Origin: Bacteroidota bacterium
Lineage (GTDB): Bacteria; Bacteroidota; Bacteroidia; Chitinophagales; Chitinophagaceae
Length of the DNA: 56,274 nucleotides
Assembly (NCBI GenBank): GCA_018266455.1
Contig: JAFEAJ010000051.1
Coordinates: 1 to 56,274, forward strand
Direction: 5' to 3'
Shown one piece after another: positions 8,776 through 18,029 of the stretch; within the stretch, counting starts at the first letter, position 1; each line of letters opens with the position of its first letter. The notes beneath the pieces were generated by a model. The model saw only the letters and a program-made list of their open reading frames with translations. It had not been told where the DNA came from and did no database searches. A program made the translations under genes and the position numbers.

Positions 8776-9687
8776 TTAATGCAATATCTCATAGTTTTTA
8801 AAAATGACCACATCTCGCAAATACAATATCACATAAAAGCTGATTATCCATAAAACAATGGTCAATTGTATAAACCTGTCTTTGTATAAAATTTTTGTGG
8901 GCGATCCGGATTGTTGCTGAACAAAAGTAATCTGCAGGTACCGCATAACGCCTGCAATTACAAAAAGACTTGTATAATACAACCTGTAAGCATGCAGGCG
9001 GATATATGTTTTCGAATCTACTGTGTACATGATATAAGCAACTATAATAATCGCGCAAAAAAGCCCAAGCATGGTATTCAGAAAGTCGAGGTTATAGCCT
9101 TTGACTGATTTTCGCATATCCTGTCCAGTGGACTGCTTCAGCAAAATATCATCGCGGCGCTTAGCAATGGCCATGAACAAAGCAAGAAGGAAAGTCATGA
9201 TGATGAGCCACTCAGATGTATCGGTATTTGTGATTATTGCTCCCGCCTTAACTCTTAAAACGAAACCGGAAGCCAATATCAGGATATCGAGAATAGAAAT
9301 GTTTTTTAAACCCAGTGAGTAGCCCAGGTTCAGGAAGAAATAAATGCCTACCACAAACAGGAACTTAAAACTATGGTCGATCATAATCCCAATCGCAATC
9401 CCAGTCAGGATAAGCAAAATGCAAATGACTATTGCAACCGGTTTTTTTACCATTCCTGAGGCAAGTGGCCTCTTGCTTTTTTCGGGGTGTTTTCGGTCGT
9501 CTTCTATATCGCGGTAATCATTGATAATGTATATGCTGCTCGCCACGCAACAAAAAGCAACAAAGCCTGCTGCCAGCAATAGCACATCCTTAGAAATAAA
9601 AAAAATCCCGGCAAAGAATGAGGGAATGAATAAAAAAAGGTTCTTAGCCCAATCTTTTGGCCTGAGTAATTTGATGTAATGCTTCAT
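8776..9687 (-). CDS. UbiA-family prenyltransferase, DPPR synthase-like
   Basis: A 303-residue integral membrane protein with eight to nine hydrophobic helices. It begins LLRPKDWAKNLFLFIPSF, the RPxxWxKN signature of phosphoribose prenyltransferases, and carries the Mg/diphosphate motif NDYRDIEDDRKHPEKSKRP (first Asp-rich site). Family members like mycobacterial Rv3806c join PRPP to polyprenyl phosphate. It heads the operon with DprE1-, DprE2- and HAD-type genes, which supports the same reaction here. UbiA enzymes for quinone or heme synthesis are the alternative, but the RPxxWxKN start and the neighbours argue against them. Confidence 0.82.
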   Translation of the reverse strand: MKHYIKLLRPKDWAKNLFLFIPSFFAGIFFISKDVLLLAAGFVAFCCVASSIYIINDYRDIEDDRKHPEKSKRPLASGMVKKPVAIVICILLILTGIAIGIMIDHSFKFLFVVGIYFFLNLGYSLGLKNISILDILILASGFVLRVKAGAIITNTDTSEWLIIMTFLLALFMAIAKRRDDILLKQSTGQDMRKSVKGYNLDFLNTMLGLFCAIIIVAYIMYTVDSKTYIRLHAYRLYYTSLFVIAGVMRYLQITFVQQQSGSPTKILYKDRFIQLTIVLWIISFYVILYLRDVVIFKNYEILH

Positions 9688-9999
9688 CTTTTACAATGAG
9701 GCCACAAGATACAACGCAAAATATTATAGCGCAAGAGGTTGAGAAAACGAGCCAATCGTGGGCGCCATACCTCACATGCAATAAAGCTAATTCTGGCTAA
9801 GCTTCACTGACAGGGCTATCTTGCTTTATTGTGAAGACATGGTTTTGACCTGCTTACGCAGGAAGCTGGGTGTAACAACCAATTACAGGTCTCGTATATT
9901 TCTTCCAGGCGTAACAATATTTTCCAAAACCTATGAGTCGCCCGATTTGCAAATTATACTAATTGAAGGAAGTTTTTTCTTTACTAAGGGGCTACCGGG
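9688..9999. other. Intergenic region between the UbiA operon and the MG2/plug gene
   Basis: About 310 bases without a convincing gene. It must hold the promoter of the UbiA operon, but I found no exact TAnnTTTG on the minus strand. It contains a 9-bp perfect inverted repeat, CAATAAAGC at 9779-9787 and GCTTTATTG at 9823-9831, separated by 35 bases with no following T-run. The repeat could be a weak transcription or regulatory structure. A 61-codon plus-strand frame here has no gene-like features. Confidence 0.4.
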
Positions 10000-12408
10000 T
10001 CATTGAATTATTTTTTCCACTCTAATAAGTTTCCCTTCTTCATTAATGCCTTCAATTACCAGCCGCATCACCTTTGTAATGTCATTATTAAAAAACCTGA
10101 TGGTCGCCCTGCGGTTGTCTTTATCTGTTAATATGTAAGGTTTCCAAAAAAGCGTAGACCTTGTATCTTCACTTTCTGTTTGATCGTCCATGTTATGATA
10201 GTCCGGTGAATAAAATTCTTTTGTCAGCGTATACCCGATAATTTGAGCCCTGTCCAGGCCCTTGAAGTTTTCATCGTTCCTTCTTGCTTCAATTCCTTTT
10301 TTTGTATATACGGCTATAGCTCCGCCAGCGCTCCCTCCTAAAATCGCAGCTTCACCTGGGCGAAATACTTTTACATAAGCAATGTCTGATACTGCTACAT
10401 TTTGAAGAGCAGAAGCATCTGTCTGCATTTCATTCAGGAAGAGCCCCGGCGTTGAGCCGCGCCACTGCAAAGAAGGAACAGCCCCAGTTGTGTTGATCTG
10501 AAGCCCCGCTACCTTGCCTTGCAGGTAGGTAAATATATTGAACGCAGATAGCGCAAAAGGGTCATTTGCAAAATCGAAGGAATAAGCATCCCCTCCGCTA
10601 AAAAGGCCGCTCGCATACTTTTCATCGAGGAGTTGGGATGCAGATTTTGCCCTTGCTTTTACTGTAACTGCTTCCAAAGTTTTTACGTTTTGGTTCGAGA
10701 AAGTTTTATTAGCTGTTTCTTCTACAATAAACCTGTTCCTGTTTAAGAGGGAAGAATCTGTAGCTGCCCAAACATCGCTGGCAATCGTCAATGGTTTTAT
10801 TGTCCTGTTTGGGCGCATTAAACCATTGCCAAAAGTTACTGCCGCCTCGTTTGAAAGGTTCCGGTTGATATTAAATGAATAATAAGCTTTTGCTGTATCA
10901 TAAAACACTAATCCCCCCAGGGCAAATCTTCCGCCAGACAAATGAGGGACCTGCAGTATTTGTGTGCTTGAATCTTTTTTCTTGAGTATAACATTGAGAA
11001 ATTCGTTTTTGGAAATGCTTGAGGGGTTCACACCAAATACATTTACATCTAATACCAGGTGGTCCTGGTCAAAGTGCTTTATTAAGGGCGTCTTCCCCAT
11101 TGCCAGCTGTTGCCATTTAAAACGCCGCCAGCCATGGGTCAGCATCACCAAATCCAGAAAATGCGCAATGCTGTCTGAAGAGTTTGAGAAATAGTAAAAA
11201 GGGCGATGCACATAACCCTTGATATCGCCAGTGCACAGCAACCTTGAGATGATGTTGTCCTGCCCGGGCGATATGCCATCAGCCAGGGCATCTGTAACGG
11301 ATAAAGACAAATTTGACTTTAAGGTATCCGGCATGGTTATTTCAATAATGTTTTCTCCCCTTTTTGAAACATTCTTTTTAGCAATAACAGCATCGGCCGC
11401 AAATGCATATTCATGGTTATTGACAAAAACAATCCTTTCCGCCAATGGCATTTCATTTGAATTAAACAAGGTTATTTGTAGAATGCCTGAAGGCAATTGA
11501 GCAACAGGTATCGCCCCCCCGCTCATGAAATTTTCTTTAAGATTGACTTTTGCCTTATATACAAGATGCTGGTGCATGCTGGCAATAATAATAAACTGGT
11601 AGTCGCTGGCATCATTTTCTGAAGACCTGGAAATGCTAAACAATACCTTTCCTTTTGCAGGGAGCACGCGAAGCACTGCCCCCTTATCCATTATTTTCGG
11701 CAGCGGAGTGGTTTGCTGCCGGCCATTATTATCCGTCCAAACGGCAAACAATGAGTCGGCTTTAGTAGGGTTGAGCAAAAAGCTTCCCATGCCATCATGT
11801 TCGGATGAGAATTTCCCCACTTCCTTTCCCGATGTTTCTTTTATTGCTCCATTAATTGAAAAAGGATAACCAAATTTATCGTTGGCTTTAAATGCGATAT
11901 TGTTTTCTATCCCCGCAACGATGTTGCCGCCCTCGGGAAAAAAATGCAGTTGCCATTCATTTTTATTGCTTGCTGTTTCGGGATTGGCTGTTCCATTAGC
12001 TATGCGTATGTCTTTTTCGTAAATAAAGGCTGTGTCAAAGTTTTCCATCCAGGCGGTATATGCCCTGAAATGAACATGCTTCCCTTGAATATTCTTAGGC
12101 AAGGTGAAACTACCGGCAGCTGTCGATTCAAATAACGGGGCAACATTTCTTTGCAGCACATTGCCATTGGCATCTGATAGTTCGGCATAAAAATTCTTGC
12201 TTATTTCGGAAGGGAAGCCCCCTGCAAACAAATAGGCCTTGTACCATACGGTTTCCCCTGCATTATAAATGTCTTTATCAAAATGAACATATACATTTTC
12301 CTGTGGGAAATTTTCCGCGTAAACGTTCATCATAGAATCAATTTGCTGCGACCGGGCCAATAATGGAAAAACAAAAAACACGAGATTGCAAAGCTTACTG
12401 ATGTTCAT
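10000..12408 (-). CDS. Secreted MG2-domain / TonB-plug-domain surface protein
   Basis: About 802 residues from the Met at 12408 (a Met three codons upstream is also possible). A signal peptide (LCNLVFFVFPLLARSQ) is followed by an MG2/macroglobulin-like domain with ENVYVHFDKDIYNAGETVWY, typical of a large Bacteroidota surface-protein family. The middle has Ig-like beta-rich repeats. The C-terminal quarter contains a plug-like segment (residues about 620-720: FNIFTYLQGKVAGLQINTTG, then SDIAYVKVFRPGEAAILGG) that resembles TonB-receptor plug domains, but no beta-barrel follows. It probably sits in the outer membrane or periplasm. Function unknown; the plug without a barrel suggests a partner or scaffold. 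Confidence 0.75.
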   Translation of the reverse strand: MNISKLCNLVFFVFPLLARSQQIDSMMNVYAENFPQENVYVHFDKDIYNAGETVWYKAYLFAGGFPSEISKNFYAELSDANGNVLQRNVAPLFESTAAGSFTLPKNIQGKHVHFRAYTAWMENFDTAFIYEKDIRIANGTANPETASNKNEWQLHFFPEGGNIVAGIENNIAFKANDKFGYPFSINGAIKETSGKEVGKFSSEHDGMGSFLLNPTKADSLFAVWTDNNGRQQTTPLPKIMDKGAVLRVLPAKGKVLFSISRSSENDASDYQFIIIASMHQHLVYKAKVNLKENFMSGGAIPVAQLPSGILQITLFNSNEMPLAERIVFVNNHEYAFAADAVIAKKNVSKRGENIIEITMPDTLKSNLSLSVTDALADGISPGQDNIISRLLCTGDIKGYVHRPFYYFSNSSDSIAHFLDLVMLTHGWRRFKWQQLAMGKTPLIKHFDQDHLVLDVNVFGVNPSSISKNEFLNVILKKKDSSTQILQVPHLSGGRFALGGLVFYDTAKAYYSFNINRNLSNEAAVTFGNGLMRPNRTIKPLTIASDVWAATDSSLLNRNRFIVEETANKTFSNQNVKTLEAVTVKARAKSASQLLDEKYASGLFSGGDAYSFDFANDPFALSAFNIFTYLQGKVAGLQINTTGAVPSLQWRGSTPGLFLNEMQTDASALQNVAVSDIAYVKVFRPGEAAILGGSAGGAIAVYTKKGIEARRNDENFKGLDRAQIIGYTLTKEFYSPDYHNMDDQTESEDTRSTLFWKPYILTDKDNRRATIRFFNNDITKVMRLVIEGINEEGKLIRVEKIIQ

Positions 12409-12460
12409 GGCGATCAAAAGTTGTTCAATTGTCCTTTCAGAAAAGATAAACTGTTGAGTA

Positions 12461-12468
12461 CAAATATA
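12461..12468 (-). promoter_or_regulatory. Bacteroidota -7 box upstream of the MG2/plug gene
   Basis: The minus strand reads TATATTTG, an exact match to the TAnnTTTG -7 element. It lies 53 bases upstream of the chosen start at 12408. No good TTTG -33 box is seen at the usual spacing, only ATTG nearby. Confidence 0.45.
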
Positions 12469-12625
12469 ATTTTGTAATGTTCAGCAATATTCTTTAAAAA
12501 AAATTGTTAAGAAGAATAATAATTTTTTTAATGCGGCGAAACCTGGTTTTTGTTAATTGCGTAAATATTGAATAATCCTTGATAATCCCAGGAATTTTTA
12601 TTAAATTTTCAAGAGAAAATAGACT

Positions 12626-13039
12626 ATGAAATTAAAAATTTACCTCTTTTACAGCCTGCTTGCGGTTTCAACCTTTTCCTGCAAAAAACTGGTGCAGCAG
12701 CAGGAAAGAAATGCTGCCATGAATATCATTACCAACGGGGTTTGGTACGTTACGCTTTACAGCGAGAATGGCACTGACATAACATCTTCATTTTCAGGAT
12801 ATGTTTTCCAATTCAAGCAAGACGGGACTGTTGTTGGCACAAAGGACAGTGTTTCGATAACAGGAACATGGGCAGCCAATATCAATGACCACACCATCAC
12901 TTCAAATTTCCCTAATGCCTCAAGCCCGTTAGTGAAATTAAACGGGGTCTGGAAAATAACCGACAGCTCTGTTGATTATGTGGTCGCCAATGCAACTATA
13001 AATGACTCTACTGAAAACCTAAAGCTTCAAAAACAATAG
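12626..13039 (+). CDS. Lipocalin-like lipoprotein
   Basis: A 137-residue protein with a type II signal peptide: a hydrophobic start (LFYSLLAVSTFS) and lipidation Cys19 followed by KK, so it is probably anchored in a membrane. The body is beta-rich, with WYVTLYSENGTDITSSF and FQFKQDGTVVGT, then a GTWAAN strand. These resemble small lipocalin-like Bacteroidota lipoproteins. No catalytic motif is visible and the neighbours give no clue to function. It is transcribed divergently from the MG2/plug gene. Confidence 0.75.
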   Translation: MKLKIYLFYSLLAVSTFSCKKLVQQQERNAAMNIITNGVWYVTLYSENGTDITSSFSGYVFQFKQDGTVVGTKDSVSITGTWAANINDHTITSNFPNASSPLVKLNGVWKITDSSVDYVVANATINDSTENLKLQKQ

Positions 13040-13489
13040 CTCAAAACCGGCGATGCTTTTTGGGCCTGCTTTAGGCAAGGTGAAATAGCCAATATGCGAT
13101 ATTAATGAGCGTTATGGACAAGGCCCTGCAAGCAATCATGCGATAGTTCTTGCCCCCCGCTCGCCATAGCTTATTCCCAAATTTGATAATTAAACTCACT
13201 GGGGCATGGCTTCCCCCTTTACTGGGCAGGTGTACCTGCGCCCTTCTTTCCTTTTTTCTCCTGGTATACAGTAAAATTGATGAGAAAAATCAACCGCTAA
13301 TTTTTTTCATTCTCCAAATGCTCTTCATTTTGCCAAAATTCTGCGGGCAAGAGTGAATATTTTTCTATGGGCAGGCGTCTTGGAAACGCACAGAAGCCAT
13401 GAAAGGCATTCTGCGAAAAGAGAAGGTACGGGAAGATGTATTTGATGCGATAATAGTATAATCTTTGCAGAGTTTAACCCCTGCATGTA
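13040..13489. other. Intergenic region, no convincing gene
   Basis: About 450 bases. A 68-codon plus-strand frame (13150-13356) has no start context and an unlikely composition. Near 13457-13475 a TATAATCTTTG stretch resembles a Bacteroidota -7 box with one extra base and may drive the broken methyltransferase that follows. Confidence 0.4.
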
Positions 13490-14292
13490 ATGTATATTAA
13501 AGCATATATTTCAAATAACTTCAGAAAACTGAAGCTGCTTGGATTTGCCGATTGGCTAAGATTCATATATATAAGGTGGAAAAATAAAAAGCTCAATAGT
13601 ACTTTTTTAAAAAATAACCCCGCATTTAAATTTCCTCCTGATTTCTATCTGTATGAAACCTATGTGCTGAATTATGAGGATTATTTCAATGATGGGTTTC
13701 TTAGTGCAACGGAAATTATTAAACTTCTTTCTGAACATAACTTAATATTCAAACAGATGGAAATTTTAGACTGGGGGTGTGGCCCTGGGCGTACAATTCG
13801 CCATGTACCAAAATTATTACCAGATGCTATTATATATGGAACTGACTATAATCCAAAATATGTTTCATGGTGCAGGTCTAACATTCCGGGAGTCCGGTTT
13901 TCTTTAAATTCAATAGTTCCTCCGCTAAATTTTGAAAGCCTCTTTTTCGATTTAGTATAGGGTTGTCTATTTTTACACATCTTTCCGAAAAAGGTCACCA
14001 GGAGTGGTTCAGAGAGCTTTACAGGATTACAAAACCGGGAGGAGCAGCATTTATAACAACACAGGGTAAGTCGTATGCCAGAAAACTTTCCAATAATGAA
14101 CGTATTTTCTTCGACAAAGGAGAACTGGTTATTCGCGGCAATGTTTATGAAGGGAACAGGTTGTATTCAGCTTTCCAACCAGAGTGCTTTATTAAAAAAA
14201 GTATAGAACACATGTTTGATATAATAACATTCATTCCAGGTTCGCCTGATAATAAATTTGAACAAGATATCTGGATTTTAAGCAGAAAGTAA
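13490..14292 (+). pseudogene. SAM-dependent methyltransferase broken by a one-base frameshift
   Basis: The first frame (13490-13960) carries the SAM motif EILDWGCGPGRTIRHVP and the acidic YGTDYNPKYVSWC, and ends abruptly at TAG 13958-13960 after FFDLV. The second frame (to TAA ending 14292) continues at once with GLSIFTHLSEKGHQEW, the standard continuation of this family. Adding one base after position 13959 restores a continuous FDLVYGLSIFTHLSE reading of about 267 residues. The gene is therefore either a recent pseudogene or carries a sequencing/assembly error. It is probably a cytoplasmic glycan or small-molecule methyltransferase; substrate unknown. Confidence 0.8.
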
Positions 14293-14535
14293 AAATGATA
14301 TCATTACTTGGATATCTCCCTTCGCCCTTGATTTCTATGACAAAATCAAAATAAAACCAGGCTGATTCTTTCACTATGGTGGGCTTATCATCATCCTCAT
14401 CAAGCATGTTGATTTTTATAAGAACTGGATTGTTACGGCCGCATAAAGGCCTTTCCATCAGGGTGTAGTGCCTTATTTTATTTTCCCGGGGCCATAAAGC
14501 TCGATTTGCCTCTGTGGAGCCTTTGGCAAACTCAT
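14231..14535 (-). pseudogene. Possible frameshifted small gene, family not recognised
   Basis: On the minus strand an ATG at 14535 starts MSLPKAPQRQIELYGPGKIK and stops. Another frame then continues as ENKIRHYTLMERPLCGRNNP, then IKINMLDEDDDKPTIVKESAW, to a stop at 14231. The two frames meet inside an A-rich run (GGGAAAATAAAATAAGG), so a small indel there would join them into one ~100-residue protein. The acidic, aromatic composition looks coding. Its tail overlaps the broken methyltransferase end by about 60 bases, which argues for degradation. I do not recognise the family. Confidence 0.4.
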
Positions 14536-14567
14536 TTCAGGTATTACAATAGTTATAAGTAAATTTG
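14535..14567 (+). promoter_or_regulatory. Promoter of purQ
   Basis: TAAATTTG at 14560-14567 matches the Bacteroidota -7 element TAnnTTTG exactly. A TTTC at 14535-14538, 21 bases upstream, is a near match to the -33 TTTG. The start codon of purQ is 18 bases downstream, giving a very short leader. Confidence 0.5.
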
Positions 14568-14585
14568 CATCATCAAAAATAGGAT

Positions 14586-15296
14586 ATGAAATTTGGAATA
14601 GTTGTTTTCCCCGGGTCCAATTGTGAGCGCGATATGGAGGATGCATTGAAATATGACCTTAACCAGGAAGTGGTCATGTTGTGGCATAAAGACAAAGACC
14701 TGGGCATGTTCAACACAAATGACTGCATCATCCTGCCGGGCGGCTTCTCTTACGGGGATTATTTAAGATGTGGCGCTATCGCTCGCTTCAGCCCGATGAT
14801 GAAAAGCGTGATTGCTTTTGCTGACAGGGGAGGAAAAGTGTACGGTGTTTGCAACGGTTTCCAAATTTTATGCGAAGCAAAATTGTTGCCGGGCATTTTA
14901 TTAAGGAACGCCAACCAGCAGTATATCAGTAAGAATATTTTTTTAAAAGGGGCTGTGAACGAAGCAAAACCGTTAATGGTGCCGATTGCTCACGGGGAAG
15001 GAAGGTATTATGCCGATGAAAGCACTTTGAACGAGCTGGAAGCGAATGGCCAGGTGCTTTACCGGTATTGCGATGAAAAAGGGAACATTACTGCACAATC
15101 GAACCCTAATGGTTCTTTGCGAAATATTGCAGGCATCTGCAACAAACAAGGAAATGTGATTGGCATGATGCCCCATCCTGAACGTGCTACCAATGAAGCT
15201 TTGGGCAATAGCGATGGGAAAATTATTTTGCAGGAACTTTTTCTTAATAAAAATGTGCTGCAAAAAGAAAAAAGCCCCGAACTGGCAAACTTTTAG
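14586..15296 (+). CDS. purQ: Phosphoribosylformylglycinamidine synthase subunit PurQ (glutamine amidotransferase)
   Basis: A 236-residue class I glutamine amidotransferase. The N-terminus FGIVVFPGSNCERDM is typical of PurQ. The nucleophile elbow is YGVCNGFQIL with Cys89, and the catalytic pair is His197/Glu199 in MMPHPERAT. It supplies ammonia from glutamine to PurL, which converts FGAR to FGAM in purine synthesis. PurL and PurS are not in the window, so this gene is separate from the rest of its complex. Full length for the stand-alone PurQ family. Confidence 0.95.
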   Translation: MKFGIVVFPGSNCERDMEDALKYDLNQEVVMLWHKDKDLGMFNTNDCIILPGGFSYGDYLRCGAIARFSPMMKSVIAFADRGGKVYGVCNGFQILCEAKLLPGILLRNANQQYISKNIFLKGAVNEAKPLMVPIAHGEGRYYADESTLNELEANGQVLYRYCDEKGNITAQSNPNGSLRNIAGICNKQGNVIGMMPHPERATNEALGNSDGKIILQELFLNKNVLQKEKSPELANF

Positions 15297-15355
15297 TTTT
15301 TCTTAGCAACCTAATTTGCAATTTTGCAGTTGCTATATCATTTAAGCATTTCAAT

Positions 15356-15808
15356 ATGAAAAAAATTTTGCTCCCCCTGTTTTTGATCATGGCAGGAAAT
15401 ATCGCCTCGGCCCAATCCAATAAAGAAGTACATTGGAATTATACCGCAAAAAAAATTGCAGACAAAACTTATGAAGTGCACATGACCGCTATCATCAATG
15501 GCGATTATCACATGTACGCCCAGGATGGTGGCGAAGGCCCCGTGTCTACTTCTTTCGAATTCACCAAGAACCCTTTAATAGAGCACGTTGGTAAGGTAAA
15601 AGAGGTAGGGAAGATGGTTAAAAAATTTGAACAGGCTTTTAAATCAGAAGTCAGGTATTACGAAAAGACGGTTGATTTTGTGCAAACCATAAAGCTCAGG
15701 GGCAACGCAAGGACCAGCCTGACAGGCAAGGTGGAGTTTATGGTTTGTAACGACCACCAATGCCTGCCGCCGGCTGACGCAGCCATTAATGTTAATATAG
15801 GCGGCTAA
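15356..15808 (+). CDS. Secreted DsbD N-terminal-domain-like protein
   Basis: A 150-residue protein with a signal peptide (ILLPLFLIMAGNIASAQ) and one domain resembling the N-terminal DsbD-alpha domain: an early HWNYTAKKIADKTYEVH strand and the late motif KVEFMVCNDHQCLPP with two Cys. In DsbD this domain passes electrons to periplasmic partners. It is followed 73 bases later by a full DsbD-type gene, so it is probably an accessory partner or a duplicate of that protein's N-terminal domain. A terminator-like hairpin separates the two. Confidence 0.78.
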   Translation: MKKILLPLFLIMAGNIASAQSNKEVHWNYTAKKIADKTYEVHMTAIINGDYHMYAQDGGEGPVSTSFEFTKNPLIEHVGKVKEVGKMVKKFEQAFKSEVRYYEKTVDFVQTIKLRGNARTSLTGKVEFMVCNDHQCLPPADAAINVNIGG

Positions 15809-15837
15809 ATGCCTGTATGAATAAAACTTATTTATAA

Positions 15838-15875
15838 AAACGAGTTCTTTTTGTTGGGCTCGTTTATTTTTTTCT
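15838..15875 (+). terminator. Hairpin terminator between the two DsbD-type genes
   Basis: AAACGAG (15838-15844) pairs with CTCGTTT (15859-15865) across a 14-base loop and is followed by a T-rich run (ATTTTTTTC). It ends just before the dsbD start codon at 15881, so it may attenuate rather than fully stop read-through. Confidence 0.5.
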
Positions 15876-15880
15876 TTTGT

Positions 15881-17833
15881 ATGAAGAGGAAGTTTTGCTT
15901 TTCCATCTTTTTTGTTTTTTTGTTTGCCGATTTGCTTCGTGCACAAGATTCAACGGCGTTTGACTGGAATGTTCAAAGTAAAAAATTGAGTGATGGGGTT
16001 TATGAGCTCGTGTTCAAAACGGATATCAAAAACGGGTGGCAGCTATATGCGCCTAATCAATCCATCAGCGATGTGCATACCATCGAATTGGCCTTTGCCG
16101 ATTCTTCCATAGTGGCTGATTCGGTGTATAAAGCATCCGGCGCACCCAAAAAGATTGTGAGCAAGATTTTTGATAATGCTTCTTTTAATGTGTTTGAAAA
16201 AGAGGCGGCTATTGCGGTAACCATAAGGATAAAAGGCACAGTTCCTGAAAACCTCATCGGTAATTTCAAATACACTTATGGTAAGAACGATGAATTCTAC
16301 CCTTTGATCGATTACTCTTTTTCTGTAAAGCTACAGGGCGGTATATCTTCGGTAGCAAGGATAAAGATCAGCAGCTTTGACCCGGATAGCCCTGTTAGCA
16401 ATTGTGGTGATGACGGAGCGGCTGGCAAAGGCCTTGCAAACATTTTTTTATTAGGGCTTATCGGAGGCTTTATAGCATTGCTTACGCCTTGTGTGTTCCC
16501 GCTTATCCCACTTACTGTTTCATTCTTTACAAAACGTGCATCAAGCAGGCAGAAAGGCATTGGCCATGCGATGCTGTATGGCTTATCTATTTTTCTTATT
16601 TATGTGCTGCTCAGTTTGCCTTTCCATTTGCTTGATCACATGAGCCCCGAAATACTCAATAATATTTCAACCAATGTTTGGCTCAACCTATTGTTCTTTG
16701 TTGTTTTCATTGTGTTTGCCATTTCCTTTTTCGGATATTTCGAAATTGCTTTGCCCGGAAGCATTTCTAATAAAGCAGATGCAAAAGCCGGCGTTGGCAA
16801 TGCAGCAGGTATATTTTTTATGGCGCTCACATTAGCCATTGTTTCTTTTTCGTGCACCGGCCCGATATTGGGTTCGTTGCTTGCCGGTGCGCTCACCAAA
16901 AACGAGGGCGCTATGCAGTTGAGCTTTGGCATGGGCGGCTTTGGCCTTGGGCTGGCATTGCCTTTTGCGCTTTTTGCTATGTTCCCAAATTGGCTGAACT
17001 CGCTCCCTAAGTCGGGAGGCTGGCTCAATTCAGTAAAAGTGGTTTTGGGGTTCCTGGAACTGGCGATGGCCGTGAAATTTTTGAGCAATGCCGATTTGGT
17101 TGAGCAATGGGGCCTTGTAAAAAGAGAGTGGTTTATTGGTTTTTGGATCATTATTGGCATATTGATCGTGCTTTATTTGCTGGGAAAAATAAGATTCCCC
17201 CATGACAGCCCATTACAAAAATTCGGCAAAACAAGAATCGGGATGATCATATTATTCTTGCTCTTTACACTTTATCTTGCGCCGGGCGTAACAAACACCA
17301 AATATGCAAACCTAAGCCTCATTAGCGGCTTTCCGCCGCCGCTTTGCTATAGCATATATTCAAACCCGGTGAATTGTGAAAAAGGAGTAGAGCCTTTGAA
17401 GAACGATTATGAAGGCGCATTGCAACAAGCCGGCAAAATGCACAAACCTTTGCTGATTGATTTTACAGGGTGGGCATGCGTGAACTGCAGAAGGATGGAA
17501 GAAAACGTTTGGACTGACCCCACAGTAAGGCAACTGATGCAGGACAGTTTTATTGTTGTTTCTTTATATGTTGATGAAAGAAAGGTCCTTCCGGCTGCTC
17601 AACAATTTACGTATACCACGAAAGCGAATGCAAAAAAAGACATTGTTACCGTTGGCGATAAATGGGCAACCTTTCAATCAGAAAATTTCAACTCCGTGCA
17701 GCAGCCACAGTATGCCATCATTAGCCCAGATGAGAAAATGCTCACTAAAACCAAGGGATACACGCCCAATGCAAAACAATTTGCTGCCTGGCTGCAGTGC
17801 GGGCTGGAAGCAAACAGGAAAACAGGCAGGTAA
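15881..17833 (+). CDS. dsbD: DsbD-type thiol:disulfide interchange protein
   Basis: About 650 residues from the ATG at 15881 (an upstream in-frame TTG at 15851 lies inside the terminator hairpin and was rejected). Order of domains: signal peptide (FSIFFVFLFADLLRAQ), DsbD-alpha-like domain (to ~170), a membrane domain with eight helices, and a C-terminal thioredoxin domain. The membrane redox cysteines are visible in LLTPCVFPLIPLTV (Cys204) and SFSCTGPILG (Cys325). The thioredoxin domain has GWACVNCRRM (Cys533, Cys536), a CxxC variant typical of DsbD-gamma. It moves reducing power from cytoplasmic thioredoxin to the periplasm, for example for cytochrome c maturation or Cu-site assembly. Confidence 0.9.
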   Translation: MKRKFCFSIFFVFLFADLLRAQDSTAFDWNVQSKKLSDGVYELVFKTDIKNGWQLYAPNQSISDVHTIELAFADSSIVADSVYKASGAPKKIVSKIFDNASFNVFEKEAAIAVTIRIKGTVPENLIGNFKYTYGKNDEFYPLIDYSFSVKLQGGISSVARIKISSFDPDSPVSNCGDDGAAGKGLANIFLLGLIGGFIALLTPCVFPLIPLTVSFFTKRASSRQKGIGHAMLYGLSIFLIYVLLSLPFHLLDHMSPEILNNISTNVWLNLLFFVVFIVFAISFFGYFEIALPGSISNKADAKAGVGNAAGIFFMALTLAIVSFSCTGPILGSLLAGALTKNEGAMQLSFGMGGFGLGLALPFALFAMFPNWLNSLPKSGGWLNSVKVVLGFLELAMAVKFLSNADLVEQWGLVKREWFIGFWIIIGILIVLYLLGKIRFPHDSPLQKFGKTRIGMIILFLLFTLYLAPGVTNTKYANLSLISGFPPPLCYSIYSNPVNCEKGVEPLKNDYEGALQQAGKMHKPLLIDFTGWACVNCRRMEENVWTDPTVRQLMQDSFIVVSLYVDERKVLPAAQQFTYTTKANAKKDIVTVGDKWATFQSENFNSVQQPQYAIISPDEKMLTKTKGYTPNAKQFAAWLQCGLEANRKTGR

Positions 17834-18029
17834 AAAAATAGTTTTGATACATGCAGTTGCTGGCGGCCCCTTTCATTTGTACAGGCACGTTCTATTCAAC
17901 AAAATAAGCTAAAGAAAAACTTAGGCTTCCCAGAACTGGCAAAGCTTAAATCAATTGCTGATACAAGCGGTTTTGTTATTAGCTCCCCCACCTGTCTATT
18001 TCGTCGCAACATTTCAGGGCATCGTCTCA

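Noticed and set aside
9821..10006. 61-codon plus-strand frame between two operons
   Set aside because: No promoter, ribosome site or family; ends inside the next gene.
13150..13356. 68-codon plus-strand frame
   Set aside because: Composition is not coding-like and no start signal is present.
16636..17160. Long minus-strand open frame of 174 codons
   Set aside because: Shadow of the dsbD gene; no domain, start signal or coding composition.
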